Shown here: in pieces, positions 34,450 through 44,655 of the stretch
Position numbering within the stretch: the stretch's first letter is position 1
Layout of the letters: each line of letters starts with the position of its first letter
NCBI GenBank assembly: GCA_014529385.2
Contig: CM043966.1
Coordinates: forward strand, 38,572,537-38,636,536
DNA: 64,000 nucleotides
From: Adiantum capillus-veneris
Taxonomy: Eukaryota; Streptophyta; Polypodiopsida; Polypodiales; Pteridaceae
Direction of reading: 5' to 3'
Program-made: the position numbers and the translations under genes
Notes under the pieces: model-generated
The model's database searches: none
Told to the model about the DNA's origin: nothing
Seen by the model: only the letters and a program-made list of their open reading frames with translations

Positions 34450-34815
34450 AAATGGGTCTCTACCGAGACATAGGTCAATACCAAGCGAGACAGTGGCTTA
34501 TGGAATTGGATAGTGGTACTACTCGCTCGGTATTGACCCATGTCTTTGTGGCAGTCGTCGTCAAGTTTTTCTTTATAATGGATCAGTACCTTAAAGACAT
34601 GGGTCAATACCAAGCGAGTTAGTGGCTTATGGAATTGGAATCCGCCACTAACTCGCTCGGTATTGACCCATGTCTTTGCGGCAATCATCAAGTTTTTCTT
34701 TATAATGAATGGCTCACTATCGTTAAGACATGGGTCAATACCAAGCGAGTCAGTGGCGGATGGAATTCGATAGCTGCCCCACTCGCTCGGTATTGACTCA
34801 CGGGTTTGTGGCAGT
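34450..34815. repeat. Hairpin array 4: ~130-bp palindromic units with long arms
   Basis: Three units begin at about 34467, 34596 and 34727. The left arm is GACATGGGTCAATACCAAGC and continues GAGT. The right arm is ACTCGCTCGGTATTGACCCA and continues TGTC. In the middle unit the arms extend to about 32 bp by including GTTAGTGGC/GCCACTAAC, with a loop of about 17 bp. Units are joined by a conserved spacer CAAGTTTTTCTTTATAATG. The core is the same as in arrays 1-3 with a GAGT instead of GAAT end. Confidence 0.9.
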
Positions 34816-34859
34816 GTGACAGCCCGTTGAAATACCTCAAGTCTAATCTCTACCATTTA

Positions 34860-36089
34860 TTCATGTTAGCCATGCTGTCTTGCTTCTGCCCGCTGAGGTT
34901 CAAGACAAAGTATACGTAATAGATCTGCTGATATTGCCTTATCTGCTGAACAACTCAGTTTCCTTTTTGAGTCTGATGAACTCGTTTAGCAGAGTCAACT
35001 TTGATCTAGCGCGCTTTCTGGTCACTGCGTACAATCAATCATGATTATTTTCTTGCCTTGTAAAAAACATGTTGCATTTAGAATCTCTCATCATCTTTGA
35101 TGGTGTCTTTGTAGTGATCATTGGAGTCTGATGTTATTTGACATGGAAGCTAAGATTGTTTACTACGCAAACTCCAGGCAAAACAGGGCGTTTCACGGTC
35201 ATGTAAAAATGTAAGGCCCATTTGGGTACATTTGGAAAGCAGTGTCTCTTTGTAATGTGTTGGTGACTCAAGTGGTTATGTATGTAGTGCCGCGAAAAAG
35301 CTTGTATGTTGTGTAGAGCACTTTTGTTAGAACATGATCTAGGAAATATAGTCCGGCACGAACGGGTAACCGTGCCCACGCAGACTGATGACTATAGAAC
35401 TTGTTTGAATGCCCTATTGCTCCTCAGTCAAATTATGGATGTACCAAAAGTAAGTCATATGCTATTTTATTGTTTGCTGCAACGTATGTATGAAGCAACA
35501 AATGTCTGTATCACGCTTCTATAGGAACTAAAATTACATAACTACACCCCCAACGATGTGCGACATTTTTCTGTAATGGCCATCCAACATATTATAATCT
35601 CGGTAAACAGACGCACAAGAGAGGAAGCGGCGAGAGCTGAGGAGTTCGAAGAGGCTCGCATTAACGAAATGACGCAACGCCACAATTAGACTCAAGAAGA
35701 AGTTCGAAATATGCAAGAAGCAATAAATCAATATTATGCGGACGCCGCAGAAGTAGAGGAATGGGCTACACGTTGACGGGCCAGAGCAAGAATAGAGGGA
35801 AGCTTCACAGGTGCAAGAAGCATGTGAAGCCATGGAAGAGGCCCATGATTTCGAGCGACGCAAAAGGATGCCCGAGGCCAGCGTCCCCAGAGCAGAGGTA
35901 GCAGCAACCGGAGAAGAGAGCAGGGGAGCAACCGGAGTAGAGGGCAAGGGACGAGTGGCACAAACCGGGGGAGAGGACAGGGGACGAGTGGCACAAACTG
36001 GGGGAGAGGACAGTAGCAAGGAAAGGGAGAAATTTACTTGTATAAATCTTGACAGAAACAACACAATATGTAAAGTTTTGAAACATTGA
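34860..36089 (+). CDS. Unidentified spliced ORF with charged coiled-coil region
   Basis: I do not recognise the product. An open piece at 35306-35443 (ending LSQIMDVPK) is followed by a good donor GTAAGT and, after 81 bp, an acceptor CTTCTATAG (intron about 35444-35524). The next exon gives ELKLHNYTPNDVRHFSVMA and a charged helix rich in R, E and A (RREEAARAEEF-like), with stops at about 35686 and 35775. A later frame (35811-36089) continues similarly charged and has tandem GRVAQTGGED repeats (about 35947-36015). An upstream 60-codon open stretch (about 34863-35043, PAEVQDKVYVIDLL) may be an earlier exon. The RVTV...DDYRTCLNAL wording faintly recalls the end of a histone fold, too weak to claim. 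Confidence 0.35.
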
Positions 36090-36329
36090 AAATGTACATT
36101 TTTGAAACATTGTTTGACTGCCAAAAAATGTCTCTGCATTAGTCACTTTGAAGAGTACATCATGGTGTGCATGGCATCAAAGCTCTTTGCGTGCACAAGG
36201 TATGTGACCTAGCTTCCGATGGAAGTAATTAAGTGAAGTGTATTTGTTAATGACTCCTTGCACAATGTTGTTTTCTCCTTGCACCTTGGAATATGAAAAG
36301 AAGAAAAAGTTAGATTCTGTCTTGATGTA

Positions 36330-37530
36330 TTAAAGACAATCAAAATTTATCGATTTAGTAAGCACCTTTCTATTGTTGAGACTGAATGCATACAATTCAG
36401 GCAAAAGTGGAAGTTCTTCACATGTAAGATCTACCCTGAGCTGTGCAAGAGTTGTGCTTGACATTGTCTCCATCACAGTAACTAGGCTATCTCGAAAGTA
36501 GAGCTCCATTGATAAAGGTTTGTTCTTGAGGTTGTTTTCTGTATCTTGGTCGAGTGGAATAAGCTGCCCACTAAGAAGATGATATCTAATATAGTAAATG
36601 ATACTAAGAAATTTTGAGAGCTTATAATGAACTTGCAAATTATGGAATTCTTTTGCAAAATACAACTTTTGTTCTGTGATTGTTTCCTATCCCAATTATC
36701 ATCTAAAAAGTCCAAACAGCTCTCAGACTTACAAATGAACATTGTTGCGGTAGTTCTTATTTGCTCATCGAAGAAAAAATATACAAACACTTCAAGAGGC
36801 ATAAATAGTGCGAGCCGTACTATTTTTGTGGCAATTGAATACTTGAGGGACTTTTGTATATCTTGAAACAACTTATTCCTAAAGCTTTCACTAGTTTGCA
36901 AAGCAGGCAAGGACCAATCCTTGCTGTCAAAGGATGGAAGTGACAAAGGAGCTACATGACCCCAACCAATGGAAGTTCTCGGTTCCACATATGACATATC
37001 ATAAAAGAAAATTCCATTATCTGCAAGTTCCTTGTGTTGTCTTCCTCGGTACATTTGCTCACCAATAAACGCATGGAAAGCATAAAAAATCCCAACTATG
37101 CTCTCAATTGGTTGCTAATTTGTCCTATTTGATGGATAAATATTTGAAACATACCAAAGATGATATCCACCACTTAACATTCGAATATAATCATGCACTA
37201 AGTGAGATGCTAAAATAACTTACAGTTGGGTCGATGCCTTGGAAAACTTGGAGGAGATGTTTGCAACCTTAATTCTGCATGCTGGAAAGCATGTTGTATG
37301 AGGACCTCTTTCACCCGCTTGCTTTGTGCACACACTTTAAACTCTTTAACTTGACCCTTGAAAGCCTCCACGAAATCATTGCGTTGCCTCCTCTTCCTCC
37401 TCCTAGTTTGCAGTAAAACCCAACTTCCGATAGTTATTCGAGATGGTATCCATGCTTGATCGTCTGTAGTATAACTGTTAAAAATGCTAACAGAGTCAAT
37501 GGTAGTGCTAGGCCTTCCAGAAGTTGACAT
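36330..37530 (-). CDS. Unidentified spliced gene at the right end of the DNA transposon
   Basis: I do not recognise the product. The first exon (37530-37224) starts MSTSGRPSTTIDSV, has a basic RRRKRRQR patch typical of a nuclear-localisation signal, and ends at a donor GTAAGT. A second open piece (about 37115-36690) reads QMYRGRQHKELADNGIFFYD and IGWGHVAPLSLPSF, then a hydrophobic-charged region. A third (about 36600-36365) holds MELYFRDSLVTVMETM and LRVDLTCEELPLL, ending at an AAG|GTGCTT-like donor. The acceptor between the first and second pieces could not be fixed in frame. It is transcribed inward from the right terminal repeat, opposite to the transposase gene at the other end. Confidence 0.45.
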
Positions 37531-37861
37531 GGTGTGCAGTAGAATGAATACACAGAAAGGTTAGCGCAAATATGAAAAAGGGAAGAAGTTTTGAGAGGGA
37601 AGTAGAGCTACTCAAAGTCATATTTGGGCGAGAACAAAGATACTAGATAGAGTCTTCAATGAAAGTTCTGAAATTCCTCGGTCCAGAGTTAGTACGACTT
37701 ACGGCATTTATGCCTTGAAAGCATGAAATTGTGAAATTTGATGAACCAAAATAATATTTCCTCCCTTTTTTTAAAAGAGCTTGACTCCAAAATGTCAATT
37801 TTCAACGTAATGTTAGCCTCTTCCTCATTGGTCAAGCGCCACTCTCTCTCTAGAACAGAAA

Positions 37862-37893
37862 GGCCCAAAAGTGAGTCCAGCTTTTTCCTAATG
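37862..37893 (-). repeat. Right terminal inverted repeat of the DNA transposon
   Basis: Reads GGCCCAAAAGTGAGTCC...TCCTAATG on the plus strand, the reverse complement of 25300-25331 with two mismatches. The retroelement gag resumes at the next base. Confidence 0.85.
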
Positions 37894-38510
37894 ATATGGA
37901 AAGCTCTACGAGTTTCCATCATGAAGCAATTCCTTGCAAGCAATGGAAAGGACAAAGTGCTTACCAAATGGCGGAGTTTGAAGCTACTCTCCAACGATTC
38001 TATCCACAAATACGTGGACAAGTTTTGAGATTTACATCTCAAGACTACTGTCTTTCAAAAGATAGACTTTACCAAGCAAAAGCAACAATATTGTGTGGGA
38101 TTACCTGAAGAAATGATCGAGTACGTCAACTCTCAACGGCCTAGTTCTATCACTGAAGTAATCCACCACTATACAGCTGCTTTGCACATCAATTTACAAC
38201 AAGGGGCTAGAAGGAATGCCAACCTCATGGAAAGAAAAAACAAAACTGATGCAAAGGGTAAAGACAATATCCAAAATTCTTCCCAAGGCAATTCCAACAA
38301 CAACACCAACAAAGATAAAAATAAACTCTCTCCTGAAGAGCTAGAAGATTTTCTTAAGGACCACAAATGCTTCAAGTGTGGGGAGCAAGGACATGGCTAC
38401 CGTTCTTGTCCCAAAAGAAATGCCCGCAATGATACTCCTAGAGCTTCAAGAGTCGAAGTTCCAAAAGAGAATGCTCATTGCAAAGGAACACCTTTGTCCT
38501 ATGCTTGAGT
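37894..38510 (+). pseudogene. Gag, 3' half, of the host retroelement
   Basis: This continues the gag broken at 25299: WKALRVSIMKQFLASNGK, then YVDKF and a stop, DLHLKTTVFQKIDF, GLPEEMIEYVNSQRP and a Lys/Asn-rich stretch. The zinc knuckle CFKCGEQGHGYRSC (about 38370-38411) fits C-x2-C-x4-H-x4-C. A frameshift lies between the piece ending near 38028 and the 38095-38508 frame, and a TGA interrupts KF*DL at 38026. It is the same family as 14900-16260. Confidence 0.85.
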
Positions 38511-40020
38511 TGGCCACTAAGTTGGGCATTCAAGCTTTTGAGATGGGAGATACTGTAACTATTGATGGAGATTTCAAGGGACAACAAGCCTCCGTTACTC
38601 CCTTGATTGGGAAGTAGAGGCTTTATGTCCAAATCTACGTTGACAAAGAAGACTTTTTCATCTCTCCTCTCCAATATGAGGACGTTATCCTAGGGGCACC
38701 ATGGTTCAACCGCATGGCTGCCAACATGAAGTACCCTAAAAGGAGAATCTACTTCACCTATAGGGAAAAGAGCATGTATATAGATGCAAGTGAGTCTAAT
38801 CATACTATACCACTTGTAAATTCTCCTGCTTTTGATAAGTTAATGAAAAGCTCAGTTTCCTTGTATATGATTTTTGTCAAAGAGTCTCTAAATGATGCTA
38901 ATGTTTTAACAAAACAAAGTGGTAGGAATCAAGAAGAATTAGACGTATATAATTTTCTAAATAGATTCCAAGATGTATTTATCGATGTCATTCCTATGGA
39001 ATTACCTCAAAAACGAGGGGATGAGGACCATATGTTAGAGCTCCTACCCGGGAACTCACCACCTAATAATCCTCCTTATAGAGTTTCTCAAGCGCAACAA
39101 TAGGCGATTATGAGGTAAGTGCATGAGATGGTAGACAAGGGGATGGTGAGGCCTAGCTCCTCTCCCTTTTTTTCTCCAATCCTTTTAGTGCAAAAGAAAG
39201 ATGGTACATATCGCAAGTGTGTGGACTATCAAGCACTAAATCGTATCACTATCAAAAACAGATTTCTCATACCGTGGGTAGAAGATCTGCTTGATGAGCT
39301 ACAAGGTTTGACCTACTTTAGTAGGATTGACCTTAAAAGTGGCTATCATCAAATAAGGATAGTGAATAAAGATATCATAAAATACCACGTTCCGCACAAC
39401 GTTTGGCTGTTATGAATATCTTGTTATGCATTTTGGTTTGACAAATGCTCTAGCCACGTTTAATTATGTGGTGGAAAAAATATATAGACCCTACCGCAAG
39501 TTCACTGGAGTGTTCTTTGATGATATCATCATCTAGTCCAAGTCTTTGTTGGAGGAACACAAGCAACATCTCCAAGTGATTTTTCAAGATTTGAGGGAGA
39601 ACAAGCTTTTTATCAATCAAAAGAAAAGAGAATTTTTCCTTCAAGAGATTCAATACTTGGGTCATATTATCTCTCAAGATGGCATCTGTATGGATCCATC
39701 AAAATTGGAGGTAATAAAAGCATGGCCTAATCCAAGAAATCCATATGAGCTAAGAAGCTTTATTGGTATGTGTACATACTATAGACACTTCATAGCCAAA
39801 TTCTCTCAAATAGCAGGACCATTGCATGACTTAACAAAGAAGAACTCTAAGTACTCATGGAATGCTAAAGAGAAAAATGCTTTTGACAAGCTCAAAGAGA
39901 AGCTTACCTGCCAACGAGTCCTTATGCTTCTGGATCTCTCAAATCCATTTGAGGTCCAATGTGATGCTTGTGGTGATTGAATTGGAGTAGTTTTACTTCA
40001 AGAAGGGCATTCCATAGCAT
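38511..40020 (+). pseudogene. Protease, RT and start of RNase H of the host retroelement
   Basis: Protease remains are AFEMGDTVTIDGDFKGQQAS and ILGAPWFN; the active-site segment found in the sister copy (FDPGSTHNF) is deleted here. RT has [60 protein letters not shown] and FFDDIII (YxDD box as FFDD, about 39515-39526), followed by a stop. The thumb has YLGHIISQDGICMDPSKL and SFIGMCTYYRHFI. RNase H starts QCDACGD, then a stop, and fades at about 40020. Most of RNase H and all of integrase are missing, so the element has an internal deletion before its polypurine tract. Confidence 0.85.
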
Positions 40021-40545
40021 ATGAGAGTTGAAGGCTCAATGTTGATGAACGAGTCTTGGGCATATACGAAAAATAGATTTTACTTGTTCTACATATGGTA
40101 AGATTATCCGATGGTATCTTATTAAGTTCAAAAGTTATCCTTTTGAAGATGCTAGATGGATGCAAGGAATACAACTTAAGGATAGTATGAACCTTGTCAA
40201 TGTTTACAATGCTACATTAGAGTAAGAAAATGTAAATGTTTCTTCTAAATGATCAATGTTTTTTTCTTATAAGACTAATTCTTAGAATCATGCTTAGAAT
40301 CATGTTTGTGTTGACGATATCTCTCAAACACCAAGAAGAAATTGTCACTCTACTTTGGAACTATGATATGGACTAAAGACAGACATGCTTGCGGCAACTA
40401 AGTCTCCCAAGACCCAAATCGATTAGTCGTCCATCTTGGAATGATGTCGACGTAGGGAAAAAAGGGATTCTTCACCCGCTAAGAAACATAGACTGATGAC
40501 TAAGGCTTTATCTCCTCTACCTCATAGTCGACGACGACTATGATC
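40021..40545. other. 3' internal untranslated part of the host retroelement
   Basis: No integrase sequence is seen. This links the truncated RNase H to the polypurine tract and probably represents the 3' internal region after a large deletion. Confidence 0.4.
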
Positions 40546-40560
40546 TTAAGAGAGAGGTAA
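40546..40560 (+). promoter_or_regulatory. Polypurine tract
   Basis: TTAAGAGAGAGGTAA directly before the TG of the 3' LTR. It would prime plus-strand synthesis. Confidence 0.65.
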
Positions 40561-41508
40561 TGTCATAAATATTATATCTAACTAACCCAAATGATTTTCT
40601 CATATTAAAATTATCATTTAATGTGGAAAAATAACAAGAGTTAGAATATAGACATGTCCCTATGAATTATCTCAACACGGGACCAAAGTCAATGGGTCCA
40701 AATGAGAGATGGTCTGTCAAAGAGCAATGTTAGCTAATGGAGCTTGAACAACCTTAGGGTTAGATTCATTAACGACCTCCAAAGGTTAGTGTTAAAAGTC
40801 CTTAGACTTAGGACCTTAGGAAAGCTAGGGTTGTGCTTGAGGTGGGAACCCAGCTTGAGGTGCTTGAGGTGGTTAATGACTAAGGTGCTAAGGTGCTCCA
40901 GACTAAGGTGCTTGAGGGGCTTAAGGTGCTCCAAAAGTCAAACTAGATCCCTACTCAAGGGGGGGACGAGCCCTCATTGTAGGAGCTAGAGAGAGAACAC
41001 ACACACCCTCACACAAGTCAAGCCTTGCCTAATAAAGCAACAAGGACACATGCCAAGTTCCTCTTTATGTTGCCCTCATAAGGTGCCTAAAGCCTATTAA
41101 TCGGCCTCTCAAGGGGTCCAATGATAATTTAGCTAATTAACTTAATTTCTATGCATTTAACAAGTTCTCTCTCTCAAAGGGGAAAGGGGGACACTTGTCC
41201 TAAGGCTAGCATAGTTGCTTGGTATGAACTCTGCATGTGATTGGCTAAGGTTGTAGGGGTCCAATCAAATTGAAGCTTGAGCTACAATGAGGGGTCGACC
41301 AAGAAGGGGGTACTCTCTCTCTCTTTCTCACACACACACACACATTCACAAGGTCATTCTTGCTTGGCAAAGTGCAAGAGCTCCTTCTCCTTCTCCAAGA
41401 TTGTTGAGAAGTTGAGAGCCTACATCAACACTCTTGGCTATGGAATGCAAATCCAACCAAGATCTATGCTTCAATGCTTAAGCTTGCCATCTTCTTCATC
41501 ATCATTAT
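40561..41508 (+). mobile_element. 3' LTR (truncated) of the host retroelement
   Basis: It begins TGTCATAAAT and matches 22326-23350 in order, with substitutions, small deletions and a much shorter CT/CA tract (about 41313-41345). Homology stops at about 41508, in CATCATCATTAT, and the 122-bp repeats and LTR end seen in the 5' copy are missing. Confidence 0.8.
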
Positions 41509-41900
41509 GAAATTGAGAGGTCAAGGAGGAAGGTTAAGAGGGGAGCAAGTGAACGATGGATGTCAAAAACCACTCCCCCCTTCCTTGGGTAGATCATACC
41601 TTTTGGAACGATGTCGTCACCTTTTGAAACCAATTGTTATAGGTTGTTATGGGTGAAGACTTTGACCAATATTTTTTGACCGCCCTAGACGTTTCATCTA
41701 GTTGCAAGGGTGGTAAGGTACTCTCCCATCATTTTATTGCAACGTTGTTGTAGGTGATGAACTTACAATGGGAGGTGAAAATTCTTTCTTGTTTGTATGA
41801 ATATGTACAATGGTAGGTGGAGGTTGTGTCGAAGCTTCTATTTCTATATATGAACTACATGAAGAGCAAGAGGCTTCATTTGTATTTTTTATAATTGAGC
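41509..41900. other. No gene recognised
   Basis: Junction zone between the truncated 3' LTR on the plus strand and the minus-strand retroelement that follows. Confidence 0.3.
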
Positions 41901-41919
41901 CGAGCTAAACAAGTCATTC

Positions 41920-42716
41920 TCACTTGGGTACCCAAACTAGCTCCGGATTAGGTGTATAGCGTTCTGTGATCTTTTCCTTCCCATGATCTTCAATTGGCTT
42001 TATCGTTACAGGATTTGTCTCACATGGATCACGTGACAAGCAAGAACATAATTTACATTTTGGCACCCAGATTGGATCATTTCCTTCATAGTAGCCTTGG
42101 GCTTCCAATAATCGTTTAGGAATCCAATGCAATGTTTTGTTACATTTTTGGGAGCAAGTGGGGCGTCTCTTAGAAGGCTCCTATTTTTTAGCATCAGCAA
42201 TGGTCACTAAAGAAGCTTTAGGGACCCATTTGCATGTTTTCTTTGTTATATCACGATGGGTCTCTGTGTCTCATTTTTTGTTTCAACTACAGAAGTTGAA
42301 GCTCTAGAGAGTTGACCTATAGGGATGTATGGTTCAACCTCCTGGACATGCAATGTTTTGGGTTTTATTTCCTCAGGAGTTAATATCTCAGGGACTATGA
42401 CTTGAGTGGTAGGACTAAGAGTTGGTCTATGTGTTGTGACACTTCCAGTCCCCCAATCAATAGTGCATTTGGTTGTTATCATCCATGTGCATCCTAGATT
42501 TATATTGCCTTTCAACGTTCTAGCAGGAAAAATGACCAAAAAGTCTTGAGCTACAACCCCATTGTCATAACTGACAGAAGTGTGCCAGATTTCAAAAATT
42601 GTAGTTTTTTTCTTGTTTACACCCTTGACTTGGATTGTACTCTCAGATAGAGATGGATTTCCTAATTGACACCACACCCCATATGATAGCAGATTATATT
42701 TAGGAAATGTATCCAA
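41920..42716 (-). pseudogene. ORF downstream of integrase: protease-like segment and WVPK repeats
   Basis: The minus-strand frame 42716-42246 reads like the second half of a retropepsin-type domain: STIQVKGVNKKKTTIFEIW, DFLVIF, then INLGCTWM and CTIDWGTGS. It is followed by 42200-41920, where a motif of the form (W/I)(V/I)PK-x-LLEAQGYY occurs near IWVPK and again at the end (LVWVPK). In element order this lies after integrase, where Ty3 elements normally have no protease. It may be an accessory 3' ORF of the Tat/Athila-like element, or part of a second element. The frame is broken at 42245 and about 42200. Confidence 0.4.
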
Positions 42717-42892
42717 TAAGGCATTATATTACACTTTCCCATAGGTGCTATTTAGCTCAATAGGGTATCATAGAGGTGCGTCAGAGTCCAACCAATCATC
42801 CTCTGCTCAACATGAAATGCATGTGTAACTCCAAGGTTGGCCTCTCGTTGGCGTCTTATACGTTGTTGTCGCTCCTTAGCCTCAACTTGAAC

Positions 42893-44020
42893 TTATATCC
42901 TTTTCAATTCTGCTTGTCCCTTGGTTGCCTTTTTTTGATGGATGGCACCTAGCTCCTCTTGGCTTAAAGGATCATAATATCTTTTAAATTTGCTCCCATT
43001 GAGGACTCCAATGGTTTCAACTCCATCAAGAGTTTCCACATAAATGGTACGTTGTGGGGTGATTTTGCATACTCTATATGGTCCTTTTCCGGCATATTTC
43101 AACTTTTTCTTCTCGTTACGTATTCCATACATAAGGACTTTATCCCCAACCTTGATATCTTTGTTCTTTAGATGACGGTCAAACCATTTCCTCCTATCTT
43201 TCTCCACAAGTGCATTTTGCACAGCCAATTGCCTTTCTTCATCTAACCTCTCAAGGATATATAAACGCTCAACTAAAGGGTTACCATCCCAACCTTCTTG
43301 TGAAGCTACCCATAGAGTAGGAATTAAAATTTCCCATGGCATAACTACTTCTTGGCCATATACCATTTTGAAGGGTGTACAATTAATAGCCACTTTGTAG
43401 GACGTATGATAAGCCCATAGAGCTGATGTCAACTTCAAATCCCAATATGTGCAATGAGCTTTCACTGTTTTGGTCAAGATAAAAATTAAGGTCTTGTTAG
43501 TGATCTTAGCTTCTACATTTGCTTGTGGATAATAAGACGCGGAAATATGGTGGGCTATCATGAAGTTGATAGTGAGTTCCTTTATCACTCCATTTATAAA
43601 ATGAGTACCATTTTCACTCACAATCTCAAAGGGACAACCAAATCGTGTAATAATGTTCTCAAAGAGAAACTTGGCAGTTGACCTTGCATCAGCCTTGCGT
43701 GTCATCCTAGCTTTCACCCACTTTGTCACATAGTCATTGGTGGCAACAATAATATATCAAGATTGAGTATTACAAGCTACCGGACTAATTGGGCCTACAA
43801 AGTATAAACCCCATTTTTCAAATGGTTGAGTCACTTTAATAGGATGTAAGGACATCTTATCCTTTCATTGTGTGATCTTGTAACATTGGCATTCATCACA
43901 TCCTTTTGCAAAAAGTGAGGCATCCTTGAATAAGTTAGGCCACCAATAGCCTGATTACAACACCTTTCTAGCAGTTAGTTCCCCTGAGAAATTTCCTTCA
44001 GCTATACCCATGTGGGCTTC
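42893..44020 (-). pseudogene. Integrase of the minus-strand Tat/Athila-like element
   Basis: The long open piece 43729-42893 (278 codons) starts in the core: TKWVKARMTRKADARSTAKF, FGCPFEIVSENGTHFING, YYPQANVEAKITNKTL, ALWAYHTSYKVA, and a C-terminal KLKYAGKGPYRV with GSKFKRYYDP. Upstream in broken frames (about 44020-43730) are CDECQCYK (zinc-binding cysteines) and WGLYFVGPI. Two of three catalytic positions are altered: WGxDF reads WGLYF, and TDNG reads SENG. The glutamate-bearing block is present. The copy is inactive. Confidence 0.85.
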
Positions 44021-44225
44021 TTGCAGTATGTATAAATACTCATCTTCACGGGCACAACGTCTTAGAATATTGTCCTTCCCTAGCTTGTAGAGAGTTCCTG
44101 CAATTAGAGAATAAGGTTCATATTTCTTTAACAATTTTTGAGCTATATATTTACAAAGCTCTTTGGGTGGAAAACCATTAAGAAAAAGTTCACAATCTTC
44201 TCACTCCATTCAGGCATGGTCTCGA

Positions 44226-44645
44226 CTAGGAATAGGGAAGTATTGGATAATTCATCATTAATTCCAGTAGGGATTCACCATTGGGTATGCAAGACAAATG
44301 ATCTGCCATGAAATGTCTCTTATCGGGTCTCACCACAATGGTAAAATCAAACTCAAGAAGAATTAACAACCATCGTGTATTTCTTCCCATGGAACAAGGT
44401 TTATTTACTAGATACAACAATGCTTGATGATCAACATAGAAAACAAACTTGTTGACAAGAAGGTAGTAGCTAAATTTCTTCACTTCATAAATCATAGCTA
44501 AACCTTTCCTCTCTAGTGGTGTAGTTTCTCTCAGCATCATTTAATTGACGACTTACAAAGCTAATGAGGTAGTCCAATTTATGTTCTCCTGGTTGAGCTA
44601 GAACACACCCAATAGAAAAGTTTGATGCATCAATATGCACATGGA
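44226..44645 (-). pseudogene. RNase H of the minus-strand element
   Basis: Shows TPLERKGLAMIYEVKKFSYY, FYVDHQALLYLVNKP, RWLLILLEFDFTIVVRPDK and HFMADHLS (44540-44235). The first aspartate block lies in a broken frame just upstream (44640-44540). Confidence 0.85.
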
Positions 44646-44655
44646 AAACCACATT

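Larger units (their letters stand above)
25300..37893. mobile_element. 12.6-kb DNA transposon with terminal inverted repeats, carrying a transposase and a histone H3-like gene
   Basis: The borders come from two independent signs. First, inverted repeats of 32 bp (25300-25331 and 37862-37893) match at 30 of 32 positions and start CATTAGGA. Second, the gag frame of the surrounding retroelement breaks exactly at 25299 and resumes at 37894. No target-site duplication is evident: direct joining gives AAAG|ATATGG and an open gag frame. Inside are a spliced transposase gene (25649-28300), an H3-like ORF (33364-33801), an acidic ORF, several unidentified spliced ORFs on both strands, a 122-bp tandem repeat and four arrays of palindromic repeats sharing one core. 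I cannot assign it to a named superfamily. Stops in transposase and H3-like ORFs suggest this copy is inactive or contains sequence errors. Confidence 0.85.

Noticed and set aside
30185-34815. CRISPR array
   Set aside because: Repeats are palindromic units of plant nuclear DNA with conserved, not variable, loops; there are no cas genes and the context is eukaryotic.
35534-36139. 201-codon minus-strand ORF with SSPPVCATRPL repeats
   Set aside because: Shadow of the plus-strand tandem repeat GRVAQTGGED and coiled-coil frame; no independent support.
25300-37893. Endogenous giant-virus fragment as explanation of the H3-like gene and hairpins
   Set aside because: Viral histones and hairpin terminators were considered, but terminal inverted repeats, precise insertion into gag, spliceosomal introns and a transposase fit a DNA transposon better; no capsid, polymerase or packaging gene is seen.
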